Shown: positions 8,181-18,645 of the stretch, in pieces
Position numbering within the stretch: the first letter of the stretch is position 1
Layout of the letters: every line of letters begins with the position of its first letter
Translations under genes and position numbers: made by a program
The notes under the pieces: generated by a model
Told to the model about the DNA's origin: nothing
What the model saw: only the letters and a program-made list of their open reading frames with translations
The model's database searches: none
Source: Cricetomys ansorgei
Taxonomy: Eukaryota > Chordata > Mammalia > Rodentia > Nesomyidae
Assembly (NCBI GenBank): GCA_026225945.1
Contig: JAMJFZ010001222.1
Coordinates: forward strand, 1,441,501 to 1,505,500
Direction: 5' to 3'
DNA: 64,000 nt

Positions 8181-9770
8181 CTGATAAACAGAGCTCAGGA
8201 CTGTGGCCTAGAGAAGGGTCTGTGATACGCGGAAGGATAGAGTCTGTCGGTGAAGGGTCAAGCACGAGGGCCTCCTCAGCGCTGTGTTCTATTCACTGTG
8301 CGGTTAGGATTCGGGAAGGCTGGCTCCTAATGGAAGAGCAAAAAGCTCCGGCTTCCCAGGTGACAAGGCGTCCTTCATTTCCTCCCGTTGAAGAGAAGAG
8401 GCCCTTGTGGTTGACAATTCTGGTTTCTCGAGTACTTATTCTAAGCTGTGCCTTCCTACAGAGGGTGGAGAGGCATCTAGTTCACAGCCAACCTAAGCCA
8501 ATCTAGCCGCAGTGTTTCCGGAAGGAGAGCTGTGGGAGCTGAGACTGCTGCTGACCTTGAGAGACCAGCTCCTCCCAGGGAGGGGTGCAAACAGGTCACC
8601 TGGCTAATGACCTCCCACGGTCATGTATTGGCAACATCCTTTCACATCTGGGATGCCAGCCATAGAGCACAACTTCTGTTGGATTGAACTTAGAGCTCTT
8701 CACGTATCCATATGCCCAAGGGACTGGTCTGTGGAGACCCACACACCCAGGCCCCTGTGGTAGATTTATGCCTCACCCACTTCATACTGCTCTCATGGCG
8801 GGAAACACATCTCTTTGGAGTACGAAGGGAGAGGAATAGAATCTCATTCAGTAGCAAGGATAGAGTGCACACTGTTGACGACCTGGGCTCTGCAGAGCGA
8901 GCAGTGCCAGGCCACACTGAGTGCCTGGAGGAGAGCCAAGGTTGACGTAGGATTACTATGCCCTGTGCCCCATACCTGGCTTTGGAGTGCATTCTTGTAC
9001 AAAGCCTGCCTCTCCATGTGTCAGCCATGTGTGAGGGTGGGTGCCTGGGGGGCAGCGACAGCGTCAGATCCCCTGGAGCTGGGGTTAGAGTCTATGAGCC
9101 ACCCAGCATGGGTGCTGTGGACTGAGAAATGCAGCAAGTGTTTTTAATCACTGAGTGCTCCGTTTTGGCCTCATACCTGTCGTTCCACTTGTCTCTGTGA
9201 CCTAAACTGCAGTTATTTGTTGTCTGCTAAATGCAAATAAAGTTCCCAGATACCAGAGGACAGGCGACACAGCTCCTGAGCTCCCTCTTCTCTTCCTCCT
9301 CAGCGCCCGTTTCTTCTCCCTGCTCTAGACATTTCATCGCCTCCACCAGGCAGTGCACAGAGGAAGAGAAGCAAGCTCACAGGTCTCCTGTGGCGATAGG
9401 TTTGTGCTCGGAGCTGGGCCGGGAAGGGCAGCAGCGGAGCTGTACCCAGGACTTGGGAGATTACCTTTTGCGCCTCTGCATTTCACTAATCTGAGAACCT
9501 ACACAATATTGCCCACCCTGAACTTCTTTCTTCTGCATACCGCAGTGGCTTTGTGTGCTGAGTCATATGTCATCTTTTCTCTGTGACCCATCCTCGGGCA
9601 AATTCTGTAACTGATGAATATGAACAGCAAGGTCTGCAGTTTTGTACTCCATGCAATGAAGTAAGAAACGAAGGTATTACCTGCTCCAGAGTAAGCATTC
9701 ACAAAGTACTCATTAATATTATAAGATACTACTTAATAAAATAGGTCAGATGCGTTAGGTTATGTCTTAA
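8181..9770. other. No gene or repeat recognised
   Basis: Unique sequence. A perfect octamer ATGCAAAT lies at 9231-9238, but an 8-mer is expected about twice by chance. The 110- and 112-codon frames near 8690-9147 lie on opposite strands over the same DNA and show no domain. Confidence 0.4.
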
Positions 9771-9771
9771 A

Positions 9772-10128
9772 CAGTGTTCTGTTCCTGGGAAAGAGACACC
9801 ATGACCGCAGCAGCAGCTCTTATAAAAGACAGCATTAGGTTGGAACTTGCTTACAGCTCAGAGGATTAGTCCATTTTCATCATGGCGGGGAGCATGGGCG
9901 GCACACAGGCAGATGTGGTGCTGGAGAAGTAGCTGAGACTTCCACATCTGGACCCCCAGGCAGAAGGAAGAGAGAGACTCTGGACTTGGGATGGGCTTTT
10001 TAAAACCTCAAAGCCCACCCTCAATGATGCACTTCCTTTAACAAGGCCAAACTTCCTAATCCTTTTCAAACAGTGCCACTCCTTGGTGACCAGGCATTCA
10101 AATCTGTGAGCCTGTGGAGGACATTCTC
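9772..10128 (-). mobile_element. Rodent LTR-type repeat (MaLR/RMER-like), antisense
   Basis: GAAAGAGACACCATGACC, the CTTGCTTACAGCTCAGAGG block, CATCATGGCGGGGAGCATGG, CCTCAAAGCCCACCCTCAAT and AACAGTGCCACTCCTTGGTG occur in the order of a very common rodent interspersed repeat. It is full-length or nearly so. I am sure it is a repeat and less sure of its subfamily. Confidence 0.65.
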
Positions 10129-10138
10129 TCTAGATTTG

Positions 10139-10276
10139 ATGTGTGTGTGTGTTTATGTATCTGTGTGTCTGTCTGTCTGTCTGTCTGTATGTATGTGTGT
10201 TTGTGTCTGTGTGTCTTCTGTGTGTATGTGTGTGTGTGTCTGTGTGTCTGTGTGTCGGTCTGTTGGTGTGTGTGTG
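10139..10276 (+). repeat. Compound (TG)n/(TGTC)n/(TGTA)n microsatellite
   Basis: About 138 bp of TG is interspersed with TCTG and TATG units, including a run of five TCTG near 10166-10186. It joins the antisense LTR on its left to an L1-like tail on its right. Confidence 0.95.
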
Positions 10277-10440
10277 AATGGCATGAAGCCTAAGCGGGAC
10301 TCTTTGGGAGGAGGAAGAAGACTGAGGAGAACAAGGAGGGTTGAATATGAACAAAATACAATTGTATACATCTATAAAAATGTCATAATTAAACCATTAT
10401 TTTTGTACACTAATTAAAAAAAGTTAATTGAAAAAAAAGC
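10277..10440 (+). mobile_element. L1 3' UTR tail, sense
   Basis: GTTGAATATGAACAAAATAC, the ATACATCTATAAAAATGTCATAATTAAACC motif and a terminal A-rich end match the last part of Lx-type L1 3' UTRs. Only the tail is present. Confidence 0.45.
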
Positions 10441-10446
10441 TTTCAG

Positions 10447-10583
10447 ATCGAGGCATGGTTGCTCACACCAACAACCGTGTAACACTCGGGAAAGACTGCT
10501 GTGAGTTTGAGGCACTCTGGGGCTATACAGCACAGGCCAGCCTGTGCTACAGAGTGAGACCTGTCTCAAACGAAACCAAAAAG
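10447..10583 (+). mobile_element. B1 SINE, sense, diverged
   Basis: GAGGCATGGTTGCTCACACC opens the element and GCTACAGAGTGAGACCTGTC closes it, followed by an A-rich tail. The middle is strongly mutated, indicating an old copy. Confidence 0.6.
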
Positions 10584-11457
10584 CTTTAAGGCAAAAAAGA
10601 GATTATTTGCTTGAAAAATAATACCATATAAGGCTCAGGTATTTTTTGTTACCTTGAGGTTTTCCTCATTTATAGCCACTGGAGCTGAGGTTTTAAAATA
10701 AAAGTTACGAGAGGACAGAAAACATTAAACACCTGAGACAGAACAACAGCGGTTAGTTCTTTCAAAGAGGGAGCTCTCTGCTTCCAGCTGGTGTGGACTA
10801 ACTTGAGACCAATCTCCCCTCAAGAACAGCTAGAAAACCTAACTGTGAAAAGTGGGGGACATCTGTTGGAGATCCCCAGAGAACCAATAAGACACATCGA
10901 AGGCACTAAAAGAGAGGTGAGCAGGCGCAGCTGACTTCCCCACGAAGCGTCTCCTACCTCCAAGTCAGTTCAAGAGACGCTGGGCGCCAAGAGCAACAGC
11001 TCTGGGCTGTACAACAGGGCAAAGAGCCCCTAGATTTCACAGCGTGATGCACTGTTCAGAATGACGGGGAGAGGGCAGAGCTCTGCCTAACACCTTGAGA
11101 CCATCGGGAAGGTTTTGTCTAGCGTGTCAGGTATCCTGGTATAGGAGGGTTTTGTAACCAGAGGAATATTTAGGACTCTCTGAATGTGGCGTTGCCTTTG
11201 GAAGGCTGTAGGCCCCCTGGCCTCTCCCTCCACCCACACTGTGATAGGCTCTGGGCAGTTCCTGCATGGAAGAAGACAGTTTAAGTATCTCTGTCCAGTC
11301 CTTCCCCAAACTAATCTGATGAATGAAGCCTCTGTGTGACCCCCCCCTCCCCATCTCTACTCAGTTATGTGTCATACTCTCCCTCGGGAGCCAGGCTCAG
11401 CCACCAGGGCTGCCAAGACAGAGTTTCTTTGTTCGCTTTTCCTTTTTCCCTCTACTT
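10584..11457. other. No gene or clear repeat recognised
   Basis: Unique or too decayed to classify. The part around 10800-10950 has the feel of an old transposon, but no family can be named. Confidence 0.35.
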
Positions 11458-11512
11458 TGTGTGTGTGTGTGTGTGTGTGTTGTGTGTGTTGTGTGTATGT
11501 GTGTGTGTGGCA
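11458..11512 (+). repeat. Interrupted (TG)n microsatellite
   Basis: TG repeat broken by TTG steps and one TA. It probably grew from the tail of the adjoining antisense SINE-like repeat. Confidence 0.95.
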
Positions 11513-11818
11513 TATGGTGAGAGGCAGTGGGCACATGCATGGCAGGCATGTGAAGGTCAGAGGACAGACAGCCTTGGGCGTTGGCCCTTAAGTGTCTGCA
11601 AACCTTTTGTTTGAGACTGGGTCTCTCCCTGATCATGAACATCAACACGTAGCTGGACTAACTGGTCTGAACTTCCAGGCACCCGCCCCCTCCCGGTTCT
11701 GCTTCCTACCTTGTCATCTCACTGGGGTTACAGAGGCATACCGCTGTGCCCGGATTTTACATGGGTTCTGGGCATCTGAACTGGGGTCCTTAGGCTTATG
11801 CCAGCTCTCCAGTCTCTG
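11513..11818 (-). mobile_element. Degenerate B3/B2-like composite SINE, antisense
   Basis: The order CATGTGAAGGTCAGAGGACA, TTTGAGACTGGGTCTCTCCC, GGGTTACAGAGGCATACCGC, then ACATGGGTTCTGGGCATCTG and AACTGGGGTCCTTAGGCTTA matches a common antisense rodent repeat built from B3-like sequence with a central insert. Family assignment is approximate. Confidence 0.5.
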
Positions 11819-12189
11819 CATTGGCATTTCTGGTTCTGATCTCCGCTCTGAGTCCTCTGGCCTGCTCACCCAGTTTGCGCCCTAACAGGCTGTCTCAGAA
11901 CCCATTCTGCGAATTGTCTGAAATCCAAGTCAGCACCATCCCAGCCGGCACCCGTCTTCTCTGGGGTGCCTTACCTGATGAATGGCCAAGAACCCTGACT
12001 CATGAGCCTCTGCCTTTGACCCATCTTTCCTGTAAGCACTCAAAGCTCAGTCTGCTTGCTCCCTGCCCAATAGGCTAAATATGTCTCAAACCCAGCCATG
12101 TGTCCCCGGGCGTCCGTGGTCCAGTGTGACCGCAAGCTCTCATGCACATTTCCTCATGAGATCCATGCTCATTTTCTTGTCCCCCAGTC

Positions 12190-12535
12190 TGTCTCCTATG
12201 AAGGAACAGGACAAGCTTAAACCTACCGCTGTGTATATTGTGCACCCTCGTTTCCAGGTTTCTGCCGAGCTTTCTGATGTTCCTACCACAGGGATGTTGC
12301 TTATGCCAAATGCCTAGGGTGGTCTCATCCAGCTCCAGACAACCTTTTCCTAACTAACTTACACCACTTCTTGACTCTGGAACTCTAGCACAAACCCCCA
12401 CCACAGTCTGGTCCTTCACACTTCTTTTCAAATTCACAATTACTCATCTGCTCTTGTGTCACTTAAATAGATGTTTCTTCTCTACCAGACTATAACTCTC
12501 ACTTCACCAGGTAGGACCTGGCCTGCTTGATTCCA
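12190..12535 (+). mobile_element. L2-like fossil, sense
   Basis: A pyrimidine-rich stretch ends with TTTCTTCTCTACCAGACTAT and AACTCTCACTTCACCAGGTA, which resembles the late L2 region (actagaatgtaagctc...agggcaggga). It is highly diverged and only tentatively assigned. Confidence 0.35.
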
Positions 12536-12540
12536 TATTT

Positions 12541-12668
12541 GAAGTTGGGTCTTACTCTGTAGCTCAAGCTGGCCTGGAACTTATTATGTGTTCTCCCCCA
12601 TTGGCCTCAAATCTGTGGCTTCAGCCTCCAGAGCACTGGGATAAGAGGAGCGAGCCACCACAGCTAGC
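12541..12668 (-). mobile_element. B1 SINE, antisense
   Basis: GTAGCTCAAGCTGGCCTGGA, GCCTCCAGAGCACTGGGATA and GCGAGCCACCACAGCTAGC give the reverse complement of B1. The poly-T start has decayed. Confidence 0.75.
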
Positions 12669-12809
12669 AAAAGTCCCTGTTTCCATTTACGCTTTCTGGC
12701 CCTACTTGGCTTCCCCACTCCCAGAAAATAAAACTTAAACTGTTATGTTAACCTCCTCTTATCTCCCTAAAGGTTAAATCTTTTATAGACTCAAAAGAGC
12801 TTTTCTCCA

Positions 12810-13023
12810 GGCTGCAGAGATGGCTCGGTGTTTAAGAGTACTGGCTGCACTTCCAAGGGAGCGCGTGTTTGGTTCGCCGCAGCATCCACATGGTGGCTCA
12901 CGTCTGTAACTCCCATCCCAGAGAATCAGACTTCCTTTTCTGGCCTCTTAGGACACCGGGCACACATTGTGGGCACATACATATATGTGGGTGGAGCATT
13001 CACAATAAGCAAACAAATAAACA
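12810..13023 (+). mobile_element. B2/B3 SINE, sense
   Basis: The tRNA-derived head GGCTGCAGAGATGGCTCGGT (A box) is followed by TTAAGAGTACTGGCTGCACT. A degraded B box (GTTTGGTTCGCC) and CATCCACATGGTGGCTCACG come next. The element ends in an A-rich AAACAAATAAAC tail. Confidence 0.8.
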
Positions 13024-13329
13024 CGTAATTTCTTCCTTCTCCTAGTTCTCTTTCCAGACAGCTTTTCTTGGGGACCCTGTCCACATGGATGGCCTCATTC
13101 ATGACCCCAGGACTGTTGTGGTGACCCCAGACTTTGCTGCCTCACTGTTTATGAGAATGCTTGATTATCTCTGCCTGGTTTAAGGGTTGTGGTGCAGGAC
13201 AGTTTGCAGGCTGGTCAGTATTGCCGTTTTAGGTCCAACATTTGTGGTTTGTTTGCTCACTGTGGTTAAGTGTGATCCTCTGGTCAGCCGCCATCTTCCC
13301 AATCCCAGGCCTGCACACAGGAGTCCTCT
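13024..13329. other. No gene or repeat recognised
   Basis: Short unique spacer between the B2 and the L2 fossil. Confidence 0.35.
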
Positions 13330-13604
13330 CTGCCCAGGTCCCCTCGCTCTCTGACATCCTGCTTAGCTTTCCAGCCTAACGCCATTCTCTGTCACCAGTT
13401 AGAGGGCTCGGCTCCCTCAGTCCCACGCTGGCTTTACTTCCAGCACTCCAGCTTTTTCCCTCAAGAGTCACAGTCCACCTTCTCCTATTTATGTCTGTTT
13501 GTGTTGATTTGATAATTATCTCTGTAATAGACTATAAATGCCACAAGGGCAGGATGTCTGTTTTTTCCCCAGCCCTCCCTGCACACAAGGCGTGTTTTCT
13601 CACT
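13330..13604 (+). mobile_element. L2 3' region, sense
   Basis: TGTAATAGACTATAAATGCC followed by ACAAGGGCAGGATGTCTGTT matches the L2 hallmark (actagaatgtaagctcc..agggcaggga.tgtctgtt). An ID-like SINE has inserted just downstream. Confidence 0.5.
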
Positions 13605-13674
13605 GTGCTGGGGGTGGAACATGGGCCTTGTGTGTGCTAGGCAAGCCCTTACATGGGAGCTGCACCCCCAGCAC
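13605..13674 (-). mobile_element. ID-like (tRNA-Ala-derived) SINE with perfect terminal stem
   Basis: Read on the minus strand the segment starts GTGCTGGGGGTGCAGCTC, has the anticodon-arm-like GGGCTTGCCTAGCAC and ends CACCCCCAGCAC, the layout of ID/tRNA-Ala-derived elements. The first and last 12 bases (13605-13616 and 13663-13674) are perfectly complementary, giving a tRNA-like acceptor stem extended by 5 bp. The D and T arms are mutated, so it is not a tRNA gene. Confidence 0.7.
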
Positions 13675-13887
13675 TACGAGGCCTGTTTGCACAGCAGGGC
13701 TCCAGACAGTCGTACTGAAGGGAGAAGCTGGGAATGAACTAACTAATGAAGAGGACTGAGGAAAGCAGCTTTGAGGAAACTTGCCCAGCTTAAAAACAAC
13801 CCAGGTTCAAGCAAAACTCAAGGAAGTGTAATTTGAAGAAACACTTTGTGTCTTGAACTTCTCAGTACCAATTCTCTGTCTGGTTTG

Positions 13888-13933
13888 GTGTGTGTGTGTG
13901 TGTGAGTAGTGTGTGAGTGTGTGTGTATGTGTG

Positions 13934-13935
<2 letters not shown>
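13888..13935 (+). repeat. Interrupted (TG)n microsatellite
   Basis: TG repeat broken by GAGTAG and GAG, merging into the GA run. Confidence 0.9.

Positions 13936-13971
<36 letters not shown>
13936..13971 (+). repeat. (GA)n microsatellite
   Basis: About seventeen uninterrupted GA units, a polypurine tract able to form triplex DNA. The serine-leucine run in the antisense frame comes from it. Confidence 0.95.
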
Positions 13972-13976
<5 letters not shown>

Positions 13977-16678
13977 CTTGGTTTGCTAGTGACCTCTTCG
14001 AAGGAATCACTTCCTTCTGCCTAGGGGTGCAGGGCTGTTGTTTTTCAGAAAGGCCACTGGTAGTTTCTTCTTCTGCCAGTCCAGAGCGGGGGTTGGGGGC
14101 TGGGGGGGTGCACGAGCTGGGGAGAAGGATGTCTCTGATCCTTCCTCCTCTGAATGCAAGGCTCCGTGCAGGGCAGTTCAGGTCATAGTCTGCCCATTTT
14201 CCCTTGCTGATCCTTATTCTCACAAAGCCAGCCTTGCAATAAGTTTGTTGCAAATGTCAGCACTCTAGATTTGGGGTGCTTTTGCTGCTAAAGCCAACAA
14301 AGTGGCTCCTTTTGTGCCAGTGCTCAGTGTTGGGGGGGCTCTGGAGCTGCTTGGCCTGGATGCACAGAGCCAAAAGCCTGACCTTGCCTTGGAGTTCCCC
14401 TGCCTGTGTCACTGTTACCTGAGTGGTTAGGGTCAGAGCCTGGGCCCTGGCATCTCAGTCAGCAGGAGTCCTCAGTAGGCCAAGTATACCGACAAGTAAC
14501 AGCGAAAAGCAGAGAAAGATTTACTCGCTGTGACCACAGAGGAAGTACGGATAGAGAGGCCCAGTGCCCCCCATCAAAGTCCATCTTCATGAGACTTGGG
14601 TTTTAAGAGAGCAACAGGTAGATAGCTGGTCGAGGTGTGGTCCAGTCTGTCTCTGAACCAGCATTGCCTTGGCTTCGGTCTCCCCTGTAAGGACATTAGG
14701 CGGAATGTTACAACTGTGTGGTGTTCTCGGCTCCCCTGGCGTCAGGGCTTCAGCCTTTTCTTTCTCCCAGTGTCAGATTCTTTATTTAAGAAGTTCCAAT
14801 TCCTTGGGGCCCATTGTTTCAACATCTGATAACCAAAGGGACGGGCACAATTGACTCTAGAATGTCTCCATTCCTGCCAGGAGAGTTCAGGATCCGGCTG
14901 GAGCTGTGCTCCGGGAATGCTGACCTGAGACCTGCCCCGCCTTCTCCCTCCACAGCGCAGTCACGTGGGTCCCTGTACCTGGGGCTAAGAGGTTGGCCTG
15001 AGTAAGCTGGCAAGCAGAGAACACTGAAACTGGGTGCAGGCGGGCGGCAGAGAGATCTGCGGGTCTAGGCGGGGTGCAGATATGACGCCCTCACACTTCG
15101 TGCTCAAGTCCACTCTCCTACCGTGTGGTCCCCGTCTTGGGCACTGACCATGGTTGGTAGAGAATGGATTGCAAGAGGAGGCTAGCTGAGCAATCCAGTC
15201 TTCACCTGCTTGGCTCACCTGGAGGAAAAATGTCGTCCTTCCCACCCTCTCACCTGGCTGGCATTTCTGCTGGTTGCTCCTCCTGAAGGGACCCAGGCCT
15301 GATCCGGGGTGCACGTGCCTCTGCTGCTCAGGGTCAGGGCTAGTTACAACCCTGCCCTAAGGAAAGTCTGTCTTGCCCTGATGGTCTGTCAATAGAAAAG
15401 CCATCCCACGCTCTCCCTCCCCCCCCCAAAAAAAATAAAAAACCTCCTGGTGTCCACAGATTGAGGTTCAGTGGAGCTCTGTGCCTGATGGCCGTGCTCC
15501 CTCCTGGGCATTAGTCCTTCCAGACCCACAGGACATACAGTCATGGAACACAGAAGTGTGGTGTCCTGATCAGGTCACTGGGAGCAAATTACTCCACCCC
15601 ACTGACTGCCTCTGTGCCTTCCTCCTGCTCCCTTTCCCATGACAGGTTTGGCTCCTGTGTGCTCAGGTGAATCCAGAATGCCCTGTGAAGCTCGCTGAGG
15701 TCTTCCTCGGTTCCTCCTCTTTTTTCTGCCTCTGCTCTGGGAGTTTGATCTCCCTAGTCACTCATCGGTGTCTGCCTTCAGGGAAGCCAGTCAACAAGAG
15801 AACCAAAGGGTGAGAGGGGTAGACAAGGCACTCCATTTCCGAATGTTTAAAATGACTGAGGTCAAGGTTGGAAGAAGGGAGTTTCAACTTCTCAGTAGAG
15901 CTTGAGTTTGAAGGACGTCCTTGGCTCAGTGATCTGTGAATCTGGAATATTCACTCTCACAGACGGGGTACCATACAGGGTCAGACTGGAAGCCTCTGGA
16001 AAGTGGGGCCTGCCTTAGGGTAGGCTCTCTATAGGAACAGCTGTTGAATGAATACTGACCACTGTCAGAAAGAGCAAGCAGTTGGCCACCGAGAGGCCAG
16101 GCAGGTGACTCCATCGCCTGGCTTTTGCATGTGTTCAGTGGGTAAGACATTCATGATCCTCCCTAGCGGCTGATAGGAAGCCTTAGGCGGTGTGGGTTAA
16201 GCACTTGGAGCGGGGCCAAGCTACACTGTTCTCCCTCTGGGTTTCTCCTGACTGTGGCATCAACTGTGGCATCTGGGTTGGCTCCATTTTGTTTCCATCT
16301 TCTCCGACAATACTGAAGGAAGCAGGTCTGCTGAGTTGTTCAGATTACTCGAAACCTGCGTCCTCATCCCTCACTCAGAGTCTTCGCGTCTGGAGGTGCA
16401 CTTGGCAGACGTCAGCGTTCTGCTGTCTGCACGGATAAGTGCTGAGATCGTTGCAAACCTCCCCGCCGAGGAGCGAGAACTCACCCAAGCCTCCCTCTAA
16501 GGCATCGTTTCTCAAACTTTAAACTCTCTCTCCCTACCAATTCAGTCAGATACAAAATCCAGAGTCATTCTCAAGAGATACAAAGTGTAAATAAGACAAA
16601 TACTATGTGATTCCATTTGCAAGATGAAAAATTCTGTGGACTGGATACCAAGAACAGTAGTTAAACGTTACACTTCCA
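13972..16678. other. No gene or repeat recognised
   Basis: A 2.7-kb mostly unique stretch. It contains a C-run/A-run at 15419-15441. Frames up to 109 codons occur on both strands without recognisable domains. Confidence 0.4.
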
Positions 16679-16895
16679 GGGCTGGAGAGACGGCTGCTCT
16701 TCCAGAAGACTCAGGGTTGGTTCCAGCACCCACACTGGCAGCTCACAACCACATGTAACTTCAGTTCTGGGGTATCCAACACCCTCTTCTGGCCTCCATG
16801 CACACCAGGCATGCATGTGGTATAGAGACGTACATGTAGGCAAAACAACATACATATTAAATAAATAAATAAGTAAAATGTAAACAAATAAACTT
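16679..16895 (+). mobile_element. B2/B3 SINE, sense, with internal deletion in the head
   Basis: It starts GGGCTGGAGAGACGGCTGCT. About 20-25 bp that normally carry TCAGTGGTTAAGAGCACTGG are missing, so the pol III A-box region is broken. The B box (GGTTGGTTCCAGC), the CTCTTCTGGCCTCCATGCAC segment and the A-rich (AAAT)n tail are present. Confidence 0.85.
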
Positions 16896-17274
16896 TATAC
16901 TAATAAACCGTACTCTTAAAAAATGGCTAAGAGGCCTTCATTATTTTTTTCTGCCACAATAAAATTGTAGATTTTAGGATCCAGTGGAGAGGTAGTGACT
17001 ACAGCTCAGACACAGGAGAAGTGGGAGGTGTATGTGTGCTCCCATGTGCACATGTGCACAGACACACACGTGTGTAGGAGAAGGTTCCAGAAGCTATCAT
17101 GCTCCAGAGGGCCTAGAAATCCAAAATAATGAGAGAGTCAAGGGCTGTTTTAGTTGGAGCAATCAGAGGAAGTAATCTGGGGCCCAGAGTCCAGCGATTG
17201 TCCTCCCCAAGTTTCTAAATCTCTGACTTTCTATGATGTGAGAAAAAACTCAAATGCAGCGTGGGCTTCCAAAA
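16896..17274. other. No gene; small CA/TG patches only
   Basis: Unique sequence with an alternating GTGCACATGTGCAC patch near 17045-17060. Confidence 0.35.
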
Positions 17275-17425
17275 TGTCAAAACTTGTTTCTGCCACTTGC
17301 TTACCTATGGGGCCTTAGGCAAGATACTAGATATTAACTACCCAGGCTTCAGCTATAAAATGGGGGCAGGCACAGACCCTCTGTACAGGCAGACAGTGAG
17401 GAGCAAATGCGTCATTCTATATGGA
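17275..17425 (+). mobile_element. MIR SINE, sense
   Basis: TCTGCCACTTGCTTACCTAT, CCTTAGGCAAGATACTAG, CAGCTATAAAATGGGGGCAG and GTGAGGAGCAAATG follow the MIR core order (donor-like ggcaag, ctgtaaaatggg, gtgaggattaaatg). Confidence 0.7.
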
Positions 17426-18199
17426 CCTGCATGTGTGCCCCGCATGTGACACTGGCATTGATGAAGTTCACGGCTCCTGATGGGTTGAGTGTGCTGTGTG
17501 CACCCAGTCATATTGCAGTGAAAACATGGGCCTGGTAGGTGCTGATGTGCTCAGTGGGATGGTGGCTTCTGATGGTCTGCACTGAACCTCCCTGAATTAT
17601 CAGAGCCGTCTGCTCAGCTGTGGAAGGCAGCTGAGGGCAGGTGGAATGACAGCAGGCAGAGGCATGGCCACCTCTCCCTCTCCTGTCTCCTCTAGGCACG
17701 CTGTGTTTTCCTTCTGCTTACACACAGCTAGGTGGGAGGATGTGGGCAGTGACAGGCCACACGTGCAGGAAGCTGCAGCTGCCTGAGATGCATGCCATTT
17801 CTGGGGCTGGGGCCTCCCATCATGCTCTAAGCACCTCCGAAGACTCACCCAGACCAACTCCTGAAGGTGCCTTTTAAATCTGGTTCTTCCAGCTATTAAC
17901 TCTACAAATCCTGACTCAACATACCTAAGTGGTACTAATTACAGTGGACAATGACTGGGACTCTGGGAGTTCAGTGCCAGCCTCCCCTGCAGGTCACTCA
18001 AGGGTAGGTGTTGTATAGGCCCATACCTGACCACAGCTCAGAGCCCATAGCTGCCTGACCCCACGCTGCCCATCTAAGACCTTGGCTTTTGGAGGCTTAG
18101 GAATCCTGCAAGGTGGACACCTACTCAGCACCAATGTCTGTGATTCTAGGCCCTCCCCCTTCACTGTCTCCACCCTCTTAGCCCTTCCGAGAGGTGATG
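17426..18199. other. No gene or repeat recognised
   Basis: Unique sequence. Overlapping antisense frames at 17508-17857 are short and without domains. Confidence 0.4.
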
Positions 18200-18505
18200 T
18201 GTTACTTTTCTTGTCAACGTAACAGAAGCGAATCAGGAGAAGAGAGGTATATTTGGGCTTACAGGTTCAGAGTGTCAGTCTCTCATGTGGGAGAGCACAG
18301 TGGCTGCAGCAGCCCAGAACTTACGGTGAGGTCTGTTCATGATGGGCAAAACGTTAACAGGACTGACCCTGGAGACCCGCCTTGCTGCTCATGTACATGT
18401 GTACAAATGAGGTCCCTGTCAAAGGTACTGTGCTCCCAAAATGGCGCCACCTGCTGGGGACCAAGAGTTCAAACACATGAGCCTGTGAGGGACACTTTAA
18501 AGCCA
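18200..18505 (-). mobile_element. MaLR/RMER-type LTR repeat, antisense, diverged
   Basis: GTTACTTTTCTTGTCAACGT, TATATTTGGGCTTACAGGTT, GGGACCAAGAGTTCAAACAC and ATGAGCCTGTGAGGGACACT keep the order seen in antisense MaLR-type LTRs, with many differences. Confidence 0.5.
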
Positions 18506-18524
18506 AGTCATATCCGGTGAGCAC

Positions 18525-18645
18525 AATTATGATTTTCATTTTATAGATGAGGAAGCAGGCTCAGAGGTGTGAAGGAGATGATTTAGGTCCCCAGCCTTCA
18601 AGCAATAGAGCTAGTGTTTAAGCTCACATCTGTCAGATCTATTTG
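18525..18645 (-). mobile_element. MIR SINE, antisense
   Basis: TTTCATTTTATAGATGAGGA, AGCAGGCTCAGAGGTGTGAA and AGCAATAGAGCTAGTGTTTA match the reverse complement of the MIR core (ccattttacagatgaggaaactgaggctcagagaggt...). Confidence 0.7.

Noticed and set aside
9231..9238. Perfect octamer ATGCAAAT
   Set aside because: An 8-mer is expected about twice on two strands in 64 kb, and nothing else nearby supports it.
13605..13674. Possible functional tRNA-Ala gene on the minus strand
   Set aside because: The terminal stem is perfect, but the D arm, T arm and B box are mutated, so it is best read as an ID-type SINE.
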